Shown here: positions 33,935 through 46,465 of the stretch, one piece after another | Layout of the letters: each line of letters begins with the position of its first letter | Numbering within the stretch: position 1 is the stretch's first letter | Origin: Phocoena phocoena | Lineage: Eukaryota; Chordata; Mammalia; Artiodactyla; Phocoenidae | NCBI RefSeq assembly: GCF_963924675.1 | Contig: NC_089230.1 | Coordinates: forward strand, 2,109,001 to 2,173,000 | Length of the DNA: 64,000 nt | Direction: 5' to 3' | The notes under the pieces: generated by a model | Told to the model about the DNA's origin: nothing | The model's database searches: none | The model's input: the letters and a program-made list of their open reading frames with translations, nothing else | Made by a program: the position numbers and the translations under genes

Positions 33935-34922
33935 CACACACACACACACACACAGACACACACACAGACACACACACAGACACACACAGACAGACACACA
34001 CACACAGACAGACACACACGGACACACACGGACACACACACACAGACACACACACAGACACACAGACACACACACAGACACACACAGACACACACACAGA
34101 CACACACAGACACACACACACACAGACACACACACACACAGACACACACAACAGACACACACACAGACACACACAGACACACACAGACACACACACACAC
34201 AGACACACACACACAGACACACACAGACACACACACAGACAGACACACACACACAGATACAGACACACACACACACAGACACACACACACAGACACACAG
34301 ACACACAGACACACACACATAGACACACACAGACACACACACATAGACACACACACAGACACACACAGACACACAGACACACACACACAGACACACACAC
34401 AGACAGACACACACAGACCCACACAGATACACACAGACACACACACAGACACACACAGACAGACACACACACACACAGACAGACAAACACACACAGACAC
34501 ACACGGACACACACACACAGACACACACACAGACACACACACACACAGACACACAGACACACACAGACACACACAGACACACACAGACACACACACAGAC
34601 ACACACAGATAGACACACACACACATAGACAGACAAACACACACAGACACACACGGACACACACACACAGACACACACACAGACACACACACACAGACAC
34701 ACAGACACACACAGACACACACAGACACACACAGACACACACACACACAGACACACACACAGACACACACAGACACACACAGACACACACACACACAGAC
34801 ACACACACAGACACACACACAGACACACACACATAGACACACACACAGACACACACAGACACACACACAGACAGACACACACACACAGACACACACAGAC
34901 ACACACACACACACACACACAC
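33935..34922. repeat. 988-bp CA/GACA microsatellite array
   Basis: A near-pure tract of (CA)n with regularly spaced GACA units. Rare variants are 'cggac', 'catagac', 'gacaaac' and 'agaccc'. It contains internal duplications (see findings). On the reverse strand all three frames stay open for 328-375 codons as Cys/Val/Ser/Leu repeats, because TG/TCTG repeats contain no stop. These are not genes. It lies inside a degenerate L1. Confidence 0.98.
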
Positions 34923-35150
34923 CCTGCTAACACTGCAGGATAAACGTATCAGGAGAACCACAGACACAAGATTCAGGACAGCGTCACCTGTTGGGGGTGA
35001 CCTGTTGGGGGTTGGGAGGAAGGAGAGCAGAGGGGTGGGAGGGGCACAGAGACGTGAGCTGTCAGTGTGGAAGTTCTCTGCCCCAGTGGTGTACGTCTTG
35101 GGTTGTCATCATATAACTAAAAACAAACAAATGATTAAATGAAATAAATA
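34923..35150 (+). mobile_element. probable L1 3' remnant downstream of the microsatellite
   Basis: 'gttgggggttgggaggaagg', 'cccagtggtgtacgtcttgg' and an A-rich end near 35115-35150 loosely resemble an L1 3' UTR. It fits the L1 upstream of the array. Weak. Confidence 0.35.
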
Positions 35151-36667
35151 AAATACAAGGTGGCCAGAGAGTCACGTATGAACCAAAGACGAGAAGATGT
35201 CATGAACCAAGGACAATGGTTAATTCCATTATACGAACTTGAATTCCACTTAAAAACACACAAAACAAAAGAAAACAGATCACATTGATGCCAGAACCCA
35301 GTGGCAAGCAGAGAAGTCTGCTGGCTCTCAGGAAGGCCATGGGAAGCCACTTCCAAGCTTGAGACGTCTGGGAACAGTGCCCAGGAGATGCTGAGAGAAG
35401 CAAAGGTGGCAATGGCTTGGCACAGCCTGCCTGCTGTCCACAGGCAAGGTCCCCGACGTGGGCTGCTTCCTCCTTTCCTCTCCATTCGGTTGTCACTGGA
35501 GACACGGACATCAGGGTTGGACAAAGCGTGAGGGGCCATGGGCGTCAGTCTGGCTGCTGCATCCCATGGCAGACTTGTCACCTGACAACAGAAACAGCAA
35601 CGCCTGCTGTCTCCACTCAGGGGCCACTGTGGGCATGATTTCAGACAGTGGACTGGCTGGACCGGGAGGTTCTCTGTAAACTGCGAAGCTAAGGAAACAC
35701 CAGCTTGAGTCTCAGGAAGAAACAAGTGCAGCCTTCAGCTCCGTCACGTTTTTACTCCGTTCTCCCTGGTTCCCTGGATGGAAGAGTACCTTCCAGTGCC
35801 CACCTGTGCTTCTTCTATCCCCCTACCTAGTTGTCTTTTTCTTATAGCATTTCTCACCCCCTGAAGCTGATGCATACTGATCGTTAATTTGCTCCCGTAA
35901 GTTATAAGCTCCAGCCAGGCGAGGATCTGGTCCATCTCCCTCGCGCCTCATCCAGGTGCAGGGCAGGGCTGGGCACACTGAGGGCTGTCCGCGACTGTGG
36001 GGACAATGAATGGGCGAAGGAAGGAAGGAAGGCGAGGAGGGGGGCTCGCTGAGGAGGGGTGACTGGGCGAGCAGCCCACCTTGGTCCTCTGGGTTTCACC
36101 TCCAATGAGGGGTTCCCGTTGATGCTACTGTATCCACCCTGAGACCTCACCAAGGGTACTTGCCAGGTCCAAGGGTGAGCAGAAGGGCCTCTTTGCTCCC
36201 CTTGACGTCACTGAAACTTCCAAAAAGAATTACTAAAAATCAAGGTAGGGCTAAGGAGCCCAGAAACTGGAAAATATCTCGGCATCTGGGTTTTCAGAAC
36301 TCCGGCTTCTGCCGTGATAACAGCCTGCCTTTTCCAGGAACCCTCCTGGGGTGACCTCGCTCTGGCCCCAGAGGCTGGCACAGCCCACAGGCATCCGGAC
36401 CCCGTCCTGCGTCCTCTCTGCATGGACGGCCCCTTCCGTGCTCGTGGGCCCTGGAGTGAGCATCTCCTCTGGGGGCTGTGCTCTGCTGAGCATTTGTTTT
36501 CTTCTTTTAACCACAGAGACTACTTCCTAGCTTCTACTCCAAATTTTCGACTCACCTAAAGCCTACTCAAGAATCGGGTGCCTCCTAAACTTCCAACGGA
36601 GAACAGAAATCCTCAGGGGAGCAAGGTCTGCCCCATCGAAATGGAATCAGCCCCAGCGCTCCAGTCT
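35151..36667. other. mostly unique sequence
   Basis: The reverse frame at 35135-35725 (196 codons) overlaps forward frames and shows no recognisable domain or signal peptide. An L2 relic at 35855-36020 is listed separately. Confidence 0.45.
35855..36020 (+). repeat. L2 LINE 3'-end relic
   Basis: 'gttataagctccagccaggc', 'gaggatctggtccatctccc', 'gcagggctgggcacactgag' and 'gacaatgaatgggcgaagg' follow the L2 3' end (gtaagctcc, gggcaggg, cctggcacatagta, aatgaatgaa) in order. Confidence 0.6.
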
Positions 36668-36785
36668 GTTTAAGGCAGTAGTTCTCCACGTTGGTACCAG
36701 CAAGTGTTAAAATACACCAGTGCCCAGATCCCACCCCTGAGGGTTCTGACTTACGTGATCTGGGGTGTAGCCTGGGCCTCAAGGT
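36668..36785. repeat. MER5-like hAT-Charlie relic
   Basis: 'gcagtagttctccacgttgg', 'agatcccacccctgagggtt', 'gatctggggtgtagcctggg' follows the MER5A-type layout (cagtggttctcaa, cccacccccagagattctgat, tctggggtgtggcctgggc). Confidence 0.6.
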
Positions 36786-36907
36786 GATAAACTCTCCCCC
36801 AATTATTCTAACAGTAACCAAGACTGAGACCTGTTACTGTAAAGCTGGACAATGTTTCTGGCTCTTCAGTAAAAAATATTATCATGAATTTGAGGCACAT
36901 TTATTCT

Positions 36908-37263
36908 TGCTATGGGTTGATTTGTACCCTCCAAAATCCCTGTGTTGAAATCCTAACCCCCAGAGCCTCAGAAGTTGACCTTATTTGGAGGGAGGGTCTT
37001 TACACAGTAGTCAGGCTAAGCGAGGTGATGGGGCAGCCCTGATCCAGTAAGGCTGATGGCCCTTTAAAAGGGGGGCACTTGGACACAGAGGGAGGATGAT
37101 GTGAAGACACTGGGAGAAGAGCGTCTTGCCGACACCTGGCTCTTGGACGTCCAGCCTCCAGGCTGTGAGGAAATAAGTTTCTGTTGTTTGAGCCCCACCC
37201 CCACTCCTCCCTCTGTCTGTGGTATTTTGTTATGGCAGCGACAGCCTGAGCTGACTGATACAC
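36908..37263 (+). mobile_element. solitary MLT1-type MaLR LTR
   Basis: A lone LTR starting 'tgctatgggttgatttgta', then 'tgttgaaatcctaaccccc', 'ggatgatgtgaagacactgg', 'gtccagcctccaggctgtga', 'aataagtttctgttgtttga' and 'tggtattttgttatggcagc'. The order and spacing match MLT1A-C. No internal region; non-coding. Confidence 0.88.
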
Positions 37264-37394
37264 ATTCATGCCACAGTGAAATTCCTGCGGTTAGAATCTG
37301 TGCAGGGCTTTAGGGCTCGTGGTGTGAATTCCCAGCCAATGCCCAGTGACACAGGCTGAAGTTAATCTCCTTCCGTGGGTCACAACCCTGCAGT

Positions 37395-37490
37395 TCAGAG
37401 ACTATGCCCGAGGCCGCACAGGTAGCAAGTGTCTCGTGCAGATCTGAGCCGGGTCTGCCTCTCCAGGCCCCAGCTCGTCTCACTCCGACA
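37395..37490 (-). repeat. MIR SINE relic
   Basis: 'tgcccgaggccgcacaggta', 'gcaagtgtctcgtgcagatc' and 'gagccgggtctgcctctcca' resemble the reverse-complement MIR (cttgcccaaggtcacacagct, agtaagtggcagagc, gggtctgtctgactcca). Confidence 0.5.
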
Positions 37491-37940
37491 ATCTCGGGTT
37501 ATTTCTTGAGGCCTGGAGGAAGGCGCTGGTGCCTGGGGGGAAAGGGGCACCGAGAGCCAGGCTGAGGCTCTGCTCCAGCCCTGGTGGCCGTCTCTGGGCA
37601 CCTGCCCCTGCTTCTGGCCACACTCTAAGACGCAGAGCCCAGACCCTCTTCATCCCAATTTAGAGTCACAGCTGCCGGTGGTCTTTGCCCCTCTCTTCCC
37701 CTCCTGTCAGCCCCTGTTCAGCCTGAACCAGATGCCCAGGGGGAGGTCAGGACCGGCCGCATCTCTGAGTGGTGCCCTCGGGTGAGTGAGCACAGCCTGT
37801 GCCGCTAGGAACGTCATCCCATGCCGGGAAGCATTCCTTTTTCTCTGAATTGGAAGTTTCCAGCCCTCCATAAGTCCTCCTTCAATCTCGAGTTCCCAAA
37901 CTATAATTCCCATCTCCTCTAGGCTGAGTCAATTGAGCTT
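37491..37940. other. unique sequence, no gene recognised
   Basis: GC-rich, with no repeat or gene seen. Confidence 0.45.
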
Positions 37941-37954
37941 GATACTCTATTTTT

Positions 37955-38178
37955 TTTTTTTTTTCTTTTCTTTTTTTTTTTTTTGCTGTACGTGGGCCTC
38001 TCACTGTTGTGGCCTCTCCCGTTGCGGAGGACAGGCTCCGGACGCGCAGGCTCAGCGGCCATGGCTCACGGGCCCAGCCGCTCCGCGGCATGTGGGATCC
38101 TCCCAGACCGGGGCACGAACCCGCGTCCCCTGCATCGGCAGGCGGACTCTCAACCACTGCGCCACCAGGGAAGCCCCC
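37955..38178 (-). mobile_element. CHR-type tRNA-derived SINE, reverse orientation
   Basis: Full-length short CHR with a T-rich tail broken by C residues at 37966-37971. Flanks ga[t/c]actctattttt at 37941-37954 and 38179-38192 are a 14-bp duplication with one mismatch. Frames on both strands here are SINE sequence. Confidence 0.94.
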
Positions 38179-38192
38179 GACACTCTATTTTT

Positions 38193-39589
38193 AACTGCCT
38201 TCTTTGGTTGGCCTCCTTTTTCAGCTAAGTCACTGCTTCAGAGGTCACTGGGCAGGTCGAATGCTGAAAAGGCCATCAATTAGTCAGAAGCTTAGCTGCT
38301 TTCCTGTGAACTGGCCTAAAAATCCACTGCTCCCTTCATTGTTATGAAGACCCGGTGTGGCTGACAGTGACTGGTTCATTGTCACCCACTCCTGTTTTGA
38401 AAATATGTCTGAAAACAGGTTTTCATTCATTCTAGCTCTGTTTATTACAGCCCAGGCTCTGAATTAAACTTTAGACAGAGAAGATCTACGTTTTTCAGTG
38501 ACTTGCGTGTCTGTTGTTGTGGAGTATTATTGAATTGGCTCCAGTCACCTTTCTGTGGACTTGGTAACTTAGCCAGATTTGCTCATGGAATTCTTCCCTG
38601 AACTACATTCCCCAAACGCTGGCCGTCCTCCCCAAACTGCATTTTTCCTCCTCGGGGGGCTCTAAAACACACATCACGGCTCTGCACAGATTTTCCCTAA
38701 TACCTGTAAGAACTGCTATTTTCACAGCAGGAAGAGTCTGAACCCGGCTTTCCACTTCGGGACCCCTCACGCATGAAGAACCGGCTCCTCGGGGAGGGGA
38801 CAAGCCAGCCGTCCTTCCTTTCTGCCCAATTAGCCTCTTCCTCCCTCTCCCCACACTTTGCCTTTGAACTTCAGCCTTCCTCCCGTGGCTTTGACCGCTT
38901 AACTAAGCCCGGGGTTTCCAATCAGGGCAATGCAGCGCCAGAGCTTTGGGGATATTGATCGACAATTCTGGCGACAAACACAAAGAGCGAGGAAAGCCTC
39001 ATCTCCGCATCTAAGTCGCATCTTTGGACTTCGTCTTCTGGGTATCAAGTCCCTCGTATTTGGAAGAGCAAACATTTTGCCGTGAGGAACCAGCCTTCCC
39101 CTATTTAATGAGCAATAAAAGGTTAACATAGGAATTTTGTACGTCGCCAAGATTGAACAGATGCTGCATTCCAAAGTGAGATGACAGGCCACGGAGAAGA
39201 CAAGTGAAACGGCCCAGATTCGGGGGAGGGTGCGCCCCCTTCACTTCAGGTCAAGGACAGCCTTAGGAAGCACCGTGTGTTCCTTGACATTCACGGGTCA
39301 CAGAGGGCTTGTGCCTGATCCCATCCAGAAACTTACGGGAAAAGGACAGCCGGTACAGCCACTTCGAGTGAGGGGTAAAGTCGCGGTTCTGCTGGACAGA
39401 GCCCTTCCCAGGACCACCTGAGGTTTCCAGTACCGACTCCTGGATGTTAAATGTCTTTGTGTACCCGCGTGTTGTATGTGTACACATGCGAGTACAAGCT
39501 CGTCCACGTTAGTGAGGAAAGCATAGGGGGTGGAAGAGGAGGGTGTGGGCTAGACACCCGCCATGTGACTGCAGGCCGTCCCAGCTCCT
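38193..39589. other. unique sequence, no gene recognised
   Basis: No repeat family is assigned; frames of at most 97 codons lack domains. Confidence 0.45.
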
Positions 39590-40037
39590 GTCCAGAGCAG
39601 CCATCGAAATGACCACAAACTTTGTGGCTTGCCACAGAATCGTACCCATCACGGTTCTGGAGGCCAGGAGTCTGAAGTCAGGGTGTCAGCGGGGCCAAGT
39701 TCCTTCCAGAGGCTCCAGGAGAGGAGCCCACCGCGTCATCCAGTTCCTGGCAGTGGCCGCCGTCCCTGGCCTGGGACAGCATCCCTCCAGTGTCTGTCTG
39801 CATCTCCACAGGGTCTTCTTCCCTGTGTCTCTGCCTCGAATCTGCCTCTCCTTTCTCTTAGGAGGACCCCGGCTGCTGGATTAAGAGCCCATCCCAAGTC
39901 TGGGAAGACTTCAACTTGACATCTTTAAATTAACAGCCGCTGCGGAGGCACTATTTCCAAATGAGGTCAAAGTCACATGTACTAGGGGTTAGGACTTGGG
40001 CCCATCTTTTGGGGGAACGTAAGCCAACCTGTTACAA
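39590..40037 (-). mobile_element. MLT1-like MaLR LTR, reverse orientation
   Basis: 'tgaccacaaactttgtggct', 'cacggttctggaggccagga', 'gtctgaagtcagggtgtcag', 'gcactatttccaaatgaggt' and 'aggggttaggacttgggccc' form the reverse complement of the MLT1 consensus order. Decayed; the end near 40037 is 'gttacaag'. Confidence 0.75.
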
Positions 40038-41127
40038 GTGCCTGGGGCTGAGGAAGAGGAACCGGTGAGAGACCCCCAGTGACTCAGACAATGAGGAAAG
40101 TCATCAGAGTCCGTGCATCACAATGCAGTGTCCTCAGGGCTCTGGCCATGAGCCCTGAGTCCCCGGTGCTGCTAGCAGGCTCACAGTGGGCACCCAGGGT
40201 CTCGTGGTGAGACTCTGAATGGGGGAGTGGCCTACCTGTGGCAGGTGGGGGAGGACAAGTGACCCTGGGGACATGGCTGCTCCCATGGCCGCAGGGCCAC
40301 AGCTGGAGTCCCGGGAGCCTGTGGCTGGGAGGTGTGGACTCTTGGTATGTCTCCCGCAGAGGTGTCCCCTCGTGCTTCTTGACTGTCCCCTCTTTTCCAC
40401 CCCCTTCCTCCCAGCATTGGCTCCTTGCATGGAGCAAGGACTCCATTCGGGGTTCCTGCCTGAGGTCACCCTGGCTTTCATGGGGAAAAGCGCCTTGTGT
40501 TCTAAACATTACCAACAACTGGAACTCACCCCGAGGACACCTGGGTCTTACAGAGACATAGGCTCCAGAGGCATGGACACAGGCCCCACCTTGGAACTCT
40601 TCCTTCTGCTGCCACCGCGTGGGGTTTGGAGGGCTGCTCTCAAGAGGAGGGTCTGGGACGCAGCCCTTGGCCTTGTGTTCATCCGTGTCTTCTCCTCCGT
40701 GGAGGCCTCTTGTCTTCACGAGCAGGACACGACTCGATTCAACACAGGCAGAGTCTCCGCCACCAGCCAGGGATGGTGAGGGGCGCCAAGGGTAAGCGAC
40801 CACACCATAGAGTAGAAGGCACTCAGCCAATTCACACAGGCGCTCGCAACGCCAGATGGCACTGGGGCAAAGCACTGAGCTCGCGAGAGCTTCTGCTCAG
40901 ATTCCCCACTTCTCCAGTTCAGATAACGAGACACCAGTTCCTAGTGGACCAGTGGACCAGCATGCTCAGTCATGGGAGATTCACAGGGTCTGGCCGAGCT
41001 TCACTATGCTTCGGGTCTCTGAGGAGCGTGGCTTCCTTTTTTGCAGGTGTCAGCACTCTCTGACTGTACCCGCTGCCACCATCACCCATAACAAATCTGT
41101 GAGGATGTGTCTATACTTTTCCCAAGG
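40038..41127. other. GC-rich unique region with a 263-codon reverse frame
   Basis: The reverse frame at 40084-40875 (263 codons) is the longest frame in the window outside the microsatellite. It overlaps a 186-codon forward frame (40219-40779) and others. It has no recognised domain, and its His/Pro/Gly/Arg composition is typical of GC-rich non-coding DNA. I do not call it a gene. Confidence 0.45.
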
Positions 41128-41290
41128 GGCTTTCCCTTATAGTTTCCCAGCTAATTCTCAACAACAATGAGTTAGGTAGAGCTAGTAGTATCTTTACTTT
41201 AGTAAATAGATATCAAAGACTGGCTTAAATTTCCACAGACATAATAGTGTTGGGACCAGAAGCTGGGTGGATGTATTTCCGAAGAACCAA
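41128..41290 (-). repeat. MIR SINE relic
   Basis: 'agctaattctcaacaacaat', 'gagttaggtagagctagtag', 'tatctttactttagtaaata' and 'ttgggaccagaagctgggtg' follow the reverse-complement MIR (taatcctcacaacaac, atgaggtaggtac, attattatccccatttta). Confidence 0.5.
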
Positions 41291-43351
41291 TGAATTCCTG
41301 TAACACAAGACCTTTGCAGATTACATTCCTTACCGTCCATCTTCAGACGGAAGGCTCAACGTACAGTGATCCCACAAAGTAACGCCAGCGGAGACGGGCT
41401 CCTACTCCGTGCAGGCTGGTCCGGAAGGGCATTTTCCTGACGCCCACGGACATACTTGTGAGCTGAGCAGATTATTTGATATTATCAACCACAGAGCCAT
41501 GACTGTGCTGCTAATATAACACAGTGAGAACGCGGGGTTTTGGATTTCCCACCTGTGCTGTGAAGTTAGCAGCTCTTAGAGCCTCACGTTACGCTGTGCT
41601 CTTTTCTTCTGCGGATATATATTAACAGGTGCATGTGGGTGCGTGTGTGTGTGTGCATGCATATATACACGTGTATATATATGTGAACACACACATTTGC
41701 TTTACTCAGCTGTACCACTTCTTTCTTGTAAAAACTTTAAATCACTTCTTGTCAATAATGAGTACTTTCATTATATAATCTATTTTAGATGTAATATACG
41801 TGTAAATTGGACCATCCATTCTTTCAGGTGTGATTCCATTGATCAAATGTTAGAGGTGCAGACCACTCCAGAACTTCGCAATGTTTCCAAAGATGATAAA
41901 GTTCAGGCTACCCAATAATTGGTCAGGGACTCCTTTCCCCAGCCCTCTCAGGGCAAGCTTTGGGTCCGCACAGCCCTGCTTTCCAAAGCACAATGCATAG
42001 TCAGCTATGTCCACAGCTGGCTTTCACACTGACTCAGAGCTCCCAGCTTATCCCCGTAGACCTCCTACCTCTTTCCTCATCGCCCCACGCCCTGTGCCCA
42101 CCCTCCTCGGCAAAGTGCAACTCAGTACAAGGACGCGATGGAAACCTGTAGACCAGACGCCCTGCTTGCCTTCCCCGTCGGGGTCTCAGGGTCGGTGTGC
42201 TGGGCTGTGGGAGAGGCCTGGGCCCACTTGGCCCTTCTGCCGAGACCTGGATGACGTAAGTGGGTGTTGACTTGCTGGGAATTCTCCTCTCAAGGCCAAA
42301 CTGGTGTTTTTGTGTCTCCAGATCACCGTTCCCACCTCTCCTGCACCAGCACGAGGACCGCCATCAACACAGCAGGGCTAGAGCGCTGCTGGATTGCTGA
42401 GACATTAAGAAAATATCGGATTTGCCCATGACATACAATTGATATTTCCAAAGAATGATGAAATCTGCACGAGGAGAAATAGAATCACCAATAATTAAGG
42501 TGTTCTGAGCTGTCATCTTCAAAAAGAAGCTGAACGGAAGCTGAAGGAGAATTCGTAAGGGTGCACGTGAAGGGCAATGAATCTCAGTTAATCGTTGGGG
42601 GAAATCACGGTAAAATATTTAAAACCAAAAGCTCCCAGGGAGCCTGTGACCATCTAAAACACTTGGTTAAAATCAAGTGGAAGCGACACTATACATCTAA
42701 ACACCAAGCAAAGGTCCAGCTAATTTTTTAGAGGTATGTGCTACAAACAAGAAAACCAAACAAAAATCTACCCTCCAGCTGTGCAGAAGGAAAATTTGCA
42801 GCAATTTTTCCTTCACATATGTGCCAGCATTTCTCATGTTTTGGGCTCTGTGCTAGGTGCTGACATTAAGTCCATCTTCAGAGCCAGTGCGGTCTCTGCA
42901 ACTGCGTCGTATCCTAGATCCCATGGAGGAGATTCTCGAAAAACGCACGTGGAAAGGAATCCACACTGTGGAAGAAGTGATATCCCCCTGAGATCTGGAG
43001 AAGAGAGTAGTTCCAGATGGAGGGGATAGTGGGAGGGGAGTGGGTAATAGCAGGATTACTGAACTCTGGAGTGAGCAGATAGTAACCAAAAACTGTAGAG
43101 AAACCAAAAATTCTATATGCAGATAGAATGAATGTAAGATTTTACTTTCACAAAAGGAGAGGTACACTATCAAAGTATGATAGAGGTAGACAGGCTCCCC
43201 CCTTTTAAAAATGTAAGATAATTCCTGTAAGATGTAGAGACTATGACATCCACACTGTCTTTTTGCTCTCGAGAGATACCCCATGAAATTGAAGAGCTGA
43301 ATCCTTAAACAGGTTCAGGAAAGACTAAGAAGAACTCATTATCAATAGAAT
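41291..43351. other. mostly unique sequence
   Basis: Contains the TG/TA alternating tract at 41628-41700, listed separately. A short L2-like trace 'tgggctctgtgctaggtgct' lies at about 42841. No gene is recognised. Confidence 0.45.
41628..41700. repeat. alternating TG/TA tract
   Basis: About 70 bases of mostly alternating purine-pyrimidine: (gt)n, then 'gcatgcatatatacacgtg', (ta)n and (ca)n. It includes a loosely palindromic centre. Confidence 0.8.
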
Positions 43352-43452
43352 TTTTTAAATTTAATTTAATTTATTTATTTATACAGCAAGTTCTTATTAG
43401 TTATCCATTTTATACATATTAGTGTATATATGTCAATCCCAATCTCCAGATT
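43352..43452 (-). mobile_element. short L1 3'-end fragment
   Basis: 'tttatttatttatacagcaa', 'gttcttattagttatccatt', 'ttatacatattagtgtatat' and 'atgtcaatcccaatctcc' are the reverse complement of a cetartiodactyl L1 3' end. About 100 bases. Confidence 0.82.
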
Positions 43453-43900
43453 GATAAGAAGCTATTGATGCTGGAAACAGTCTGGTAGGTGCCCGGCTCC
43501 TTAGATTGACGTCACGGGACCCAAGCTTGTCCTTTCTTGCGGGGACTTTGAGAGCAGAACTCCTGGCCTCAGAGGATGACTTGATTCTGCCTGCAGCCCT
43601 GTAGGACCGGACATCACTTCTCCTCGCTCACAGGTGAGACTCAGGACCTCCCTCTGCTTACCCGTCTGTACGGGAACATTCAATCACTCGACAAGCGTTA
43701 TGCTGTGGAGGGCAGGAGTGCAGAGCACGTTTCAGAATCTGGTGTCCTTCGAATGGCCAGAGGTGAAAGTGTAGCTGGAAAGAGTGAAGTCTGGAAAATT
43801 AATACCAGAGATGCCATCGTTTTTTGTATGACCGATACTGAGTTTACTCCATGCTAGGCTGGGTACATAACTGTTACCAAGTCCAAGCTCGTCTTGCTCA
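43453..43900. other. unique sequence, no gene recognised
   Basis: No repeat or gene is seen. Confidence 0.4.
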
Positions 43901-44560
43901 TTGCAGGACAGGCCAGTCAACCAAGAGATGAGCAGTCAGGGCAAGAAATAGCAAATTTATGTGGAAAACCAGCAGGTGGAGAAGAGGGTGGACTCGTGTC
44001 CCAAAGAACCATCTCACCTGGATTAGCATTCAGACTTCTTTTATACTAAAGAGGGAGGAAGTAAAGTCCTGGTTCCAGGCAGCCTCCAGAGGGGATGTAC
44101 TAATTTCTTCCTTCCTGCAGCCATTCACAGGTGGGCTGGTCAGGCTGTTTCCTGTGAGTTGAACAAAGGTATTTTAACCTAACACTCATTACCTGGGAGG
44201 CAGGGTTCCCAGAGATGGGCCATCATGTATAATTTAAGCTTATAAGCAACATCCCTTATCCCTTTAGCGATTAACTTGTCATAGAATACAAAGGTTCTTC
44301 CCTATTACATAATGACAACACACAGACACAGTCCTTGGCCTCACGGGGCTTGCAGTTAATAAGACGTTTATAAGGAGGGTGCGAAAACCTTCCGCAGGCT
44401 TGAGCTGGTGTACGTTTGTTATTTCTTTGTTCCTTCTATTGACATGAGGTCCAGGGGTTGTTGAAAGGACTCAAACCCTTTTCCTCCCCAATGGAAAGCC
44501 ATCTTTCAGATTATAACAATTATCCACCTGTGTAACAAAAATGTCCAAGTGCCTTAAAAT
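43901..44560. mobile_element. possible ERV-derived LTR
   Basis: 'ttcttccttcctgcagccat', 'cattcacaggtgggctggtc', 'aggctgtttcctgtgagttg' and 'cagggttcccagagatggg' resemble a class I type endogenous retroviral LTR known in artiodactyls. Boundaries and orientation are unclear, and I saw no gag, pol or env sequence next to it. Low confidence. Confidence 0.3.
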
Positions 44561-46451
44561 ACATAATATGTGTGTGTTTTCTAGGTGACACACATGCAAA
44601 ATGGCTCCCTTAGCCTTGCTTTCTGACTCATTTCATGGAGCAGACATCACGGTCCTCCCCTCCTCTGGGGCTTTGTCTGCTATCATTTCCCTGCCCTGAA
44701 AACACTCCCACCCCAGACACCAAGGGTTCCAGGCCAGGCAGGAAATAATCCATTCGTCTGGTACTGCAAAGCCACACTAATCCAAAACACGACTTGTTTT
44801 TCAATATCTATTTCTTGCCTGTCAGGAATCGCTGTGCATTTTGAAAGAGAGGCTGTCTCAGGAGGAAACGCGGACGACCAGGGCGGAATCCTGAGTCAGA
44901 ATGTGAAGTGACGACACAGGAAGTAGACAAAGGGACCTTCCACCCACGGAGGGGGCGGGGCAGGGCTGACAGACACAGCAGCGCAGCGATCCTTATCTGA
45001 ATTTCAGCACTTCACAACCTGCACGAAGCACCCAGTGAATGCCGAGCTTCTTAACTTGCTTAAAATTTATTTCAATTTGTGTTTGTACAAAGTGCGTATT
45101 ATTATTTAGTGGTGGGTCCCTATGACTGCATGGTATGTTTTCCTGCATTTATCTCACAGACGGATTTCATGTTTTGGAAGGATTCTGCCTCGCTATCAGT
45201 TTCAATAATTTTATTGCTTTAGTCAACCATAGCTGGAGAAACTGCAACAAGGGGTTACAATTAAGCTCATCATTCAAGGAGCATTTAGAAAAAGGGGTGG
45301 GGTGCAGCATCCATGACCTCGAAGGGCAGTCCATTGGCTGCGGCCCCATCTTCCTGACTTGGCAGGAGGGAGGCCCTTCCCTCAATCTCCTCCCGGACAG
45401 GACGGGCTGGCAGACAGCCTTCCGATTCAGCTCTTCTAATCTGTCTTTTCTTACATCAGATTCATCTCCCGTGGTACCTTGTTTCCCTCTGGCTTTCCGT
45501 TGCCTAGGAAATGAAATAAGGCTGTAGCAGGGGCTGCTTGAGGGCTGGGGGCTGCGTGCTCTCTGGAACTCGCCAGGTGGAAGGGGGTCTGCCTCTGTAT
45601 CTGACAAGAATTTCTGCAGCAGTCAAGCAGCCTTGTTAGGGTTTTTCCCATGCCACTTCACAAAAGATGGAAGGCACAAACAAAAGTGAGATGCTAGCCA
45701 GGCTGCACCCCTTTGTCTGAGAGCCCAGGCCTGGCTGGACCTCCCGGCGGATGCATGCATACTTCAGAGTTTTGTGCCTCCCGTAAAGAAAAGGTGGCCC
45801 TGGAGAGGAGGGGTGGAGAGACAGAGGCTGGTCCAATTAGGGATACCCAGTTGTGCATAATATTTACGTAAGGCAGAGCTCACATTCCTCAGACGGTCAA
45901 GAAAGGGAGAAAGTAAGAATTTAAGCTCTCAGAACAGCAAGCTAAGTGCAAGTGTAGCGCTTTTAATTCGCGGCGCTTCACCTCTTGCAGCAGCCTTTGG
46001 CGTTTGTGGACAGGAACGCAGGCGTCTCTGCCCACGTGGGATAAGCCTGCCCCTTCCGCAGGTGCTGAAGTCATCAGCGCTTTGCCCCCGGGTCCCTTTC
46101 GGGTCACGCTGTCTCACGGGATTCACAGGGCAGCTTTGTCCCCGTTTGCTGCCAGCAGGCCTCTCTGATGGAGCTGTGATTCCCAGTCCTGCAGACCCCG
46201 CCGCTGAGGGGCTGAGTCTGGCGTGATCTTTTCAATCCTTCTTCAGCTCTGCCTGGAGGCACCGACTGGACTAAGGCGGAGCTCTGGCTGGTTCTGTCGT
46301 CGCTTTTCTGTTACCACCTCCAACCTCTGCAATTCAAAGAACTGGGCAGGTTAGTGTGAAGGGAAGCAGGAGAAAGGAAATTTTAAAACGAAATCTCTGT
46401 TTTGAAATTCTAACGTCACGTAAAGACAAGGCTGTTTATGTTTCTCATTTT
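44561..46451. other. unique sequence, no gene recognised
   Basis: Frames of 130 (forward, 45135-45527) and 146 codons (reverse, 45167-45607) overlap in opposite directions without domains. No repeat family is assigned. Confidence 0.45.
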
Positions 46452-46465
46452 AAGAATTCAGGGGA

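Noticed and set aside
33840..34967. Three very long reverse-strand open frames (328-375 codons), Cys/Val/Ser/Leu repeats
   Set aside because: They come from a stop-free TG/TCTG microsatellite. All three reverse frames are open at once, which no real gene would show.
35135..35725. 196-codon reverse open frame
   Set aside because: No signal peptide, domain or repeat pattern, and several forward frames overlap it.
40084..40875. 263-codon reverse open frame
   Set aside because: Overlaps a 186-codon forward frame in GC-rich DNA and has no recognisable domain. Composition explains it.
43901..44560. Intact endogenous retrovirus
   Set aside because: Only LTR-like text was seen. No gag, pol or env frames flank it.
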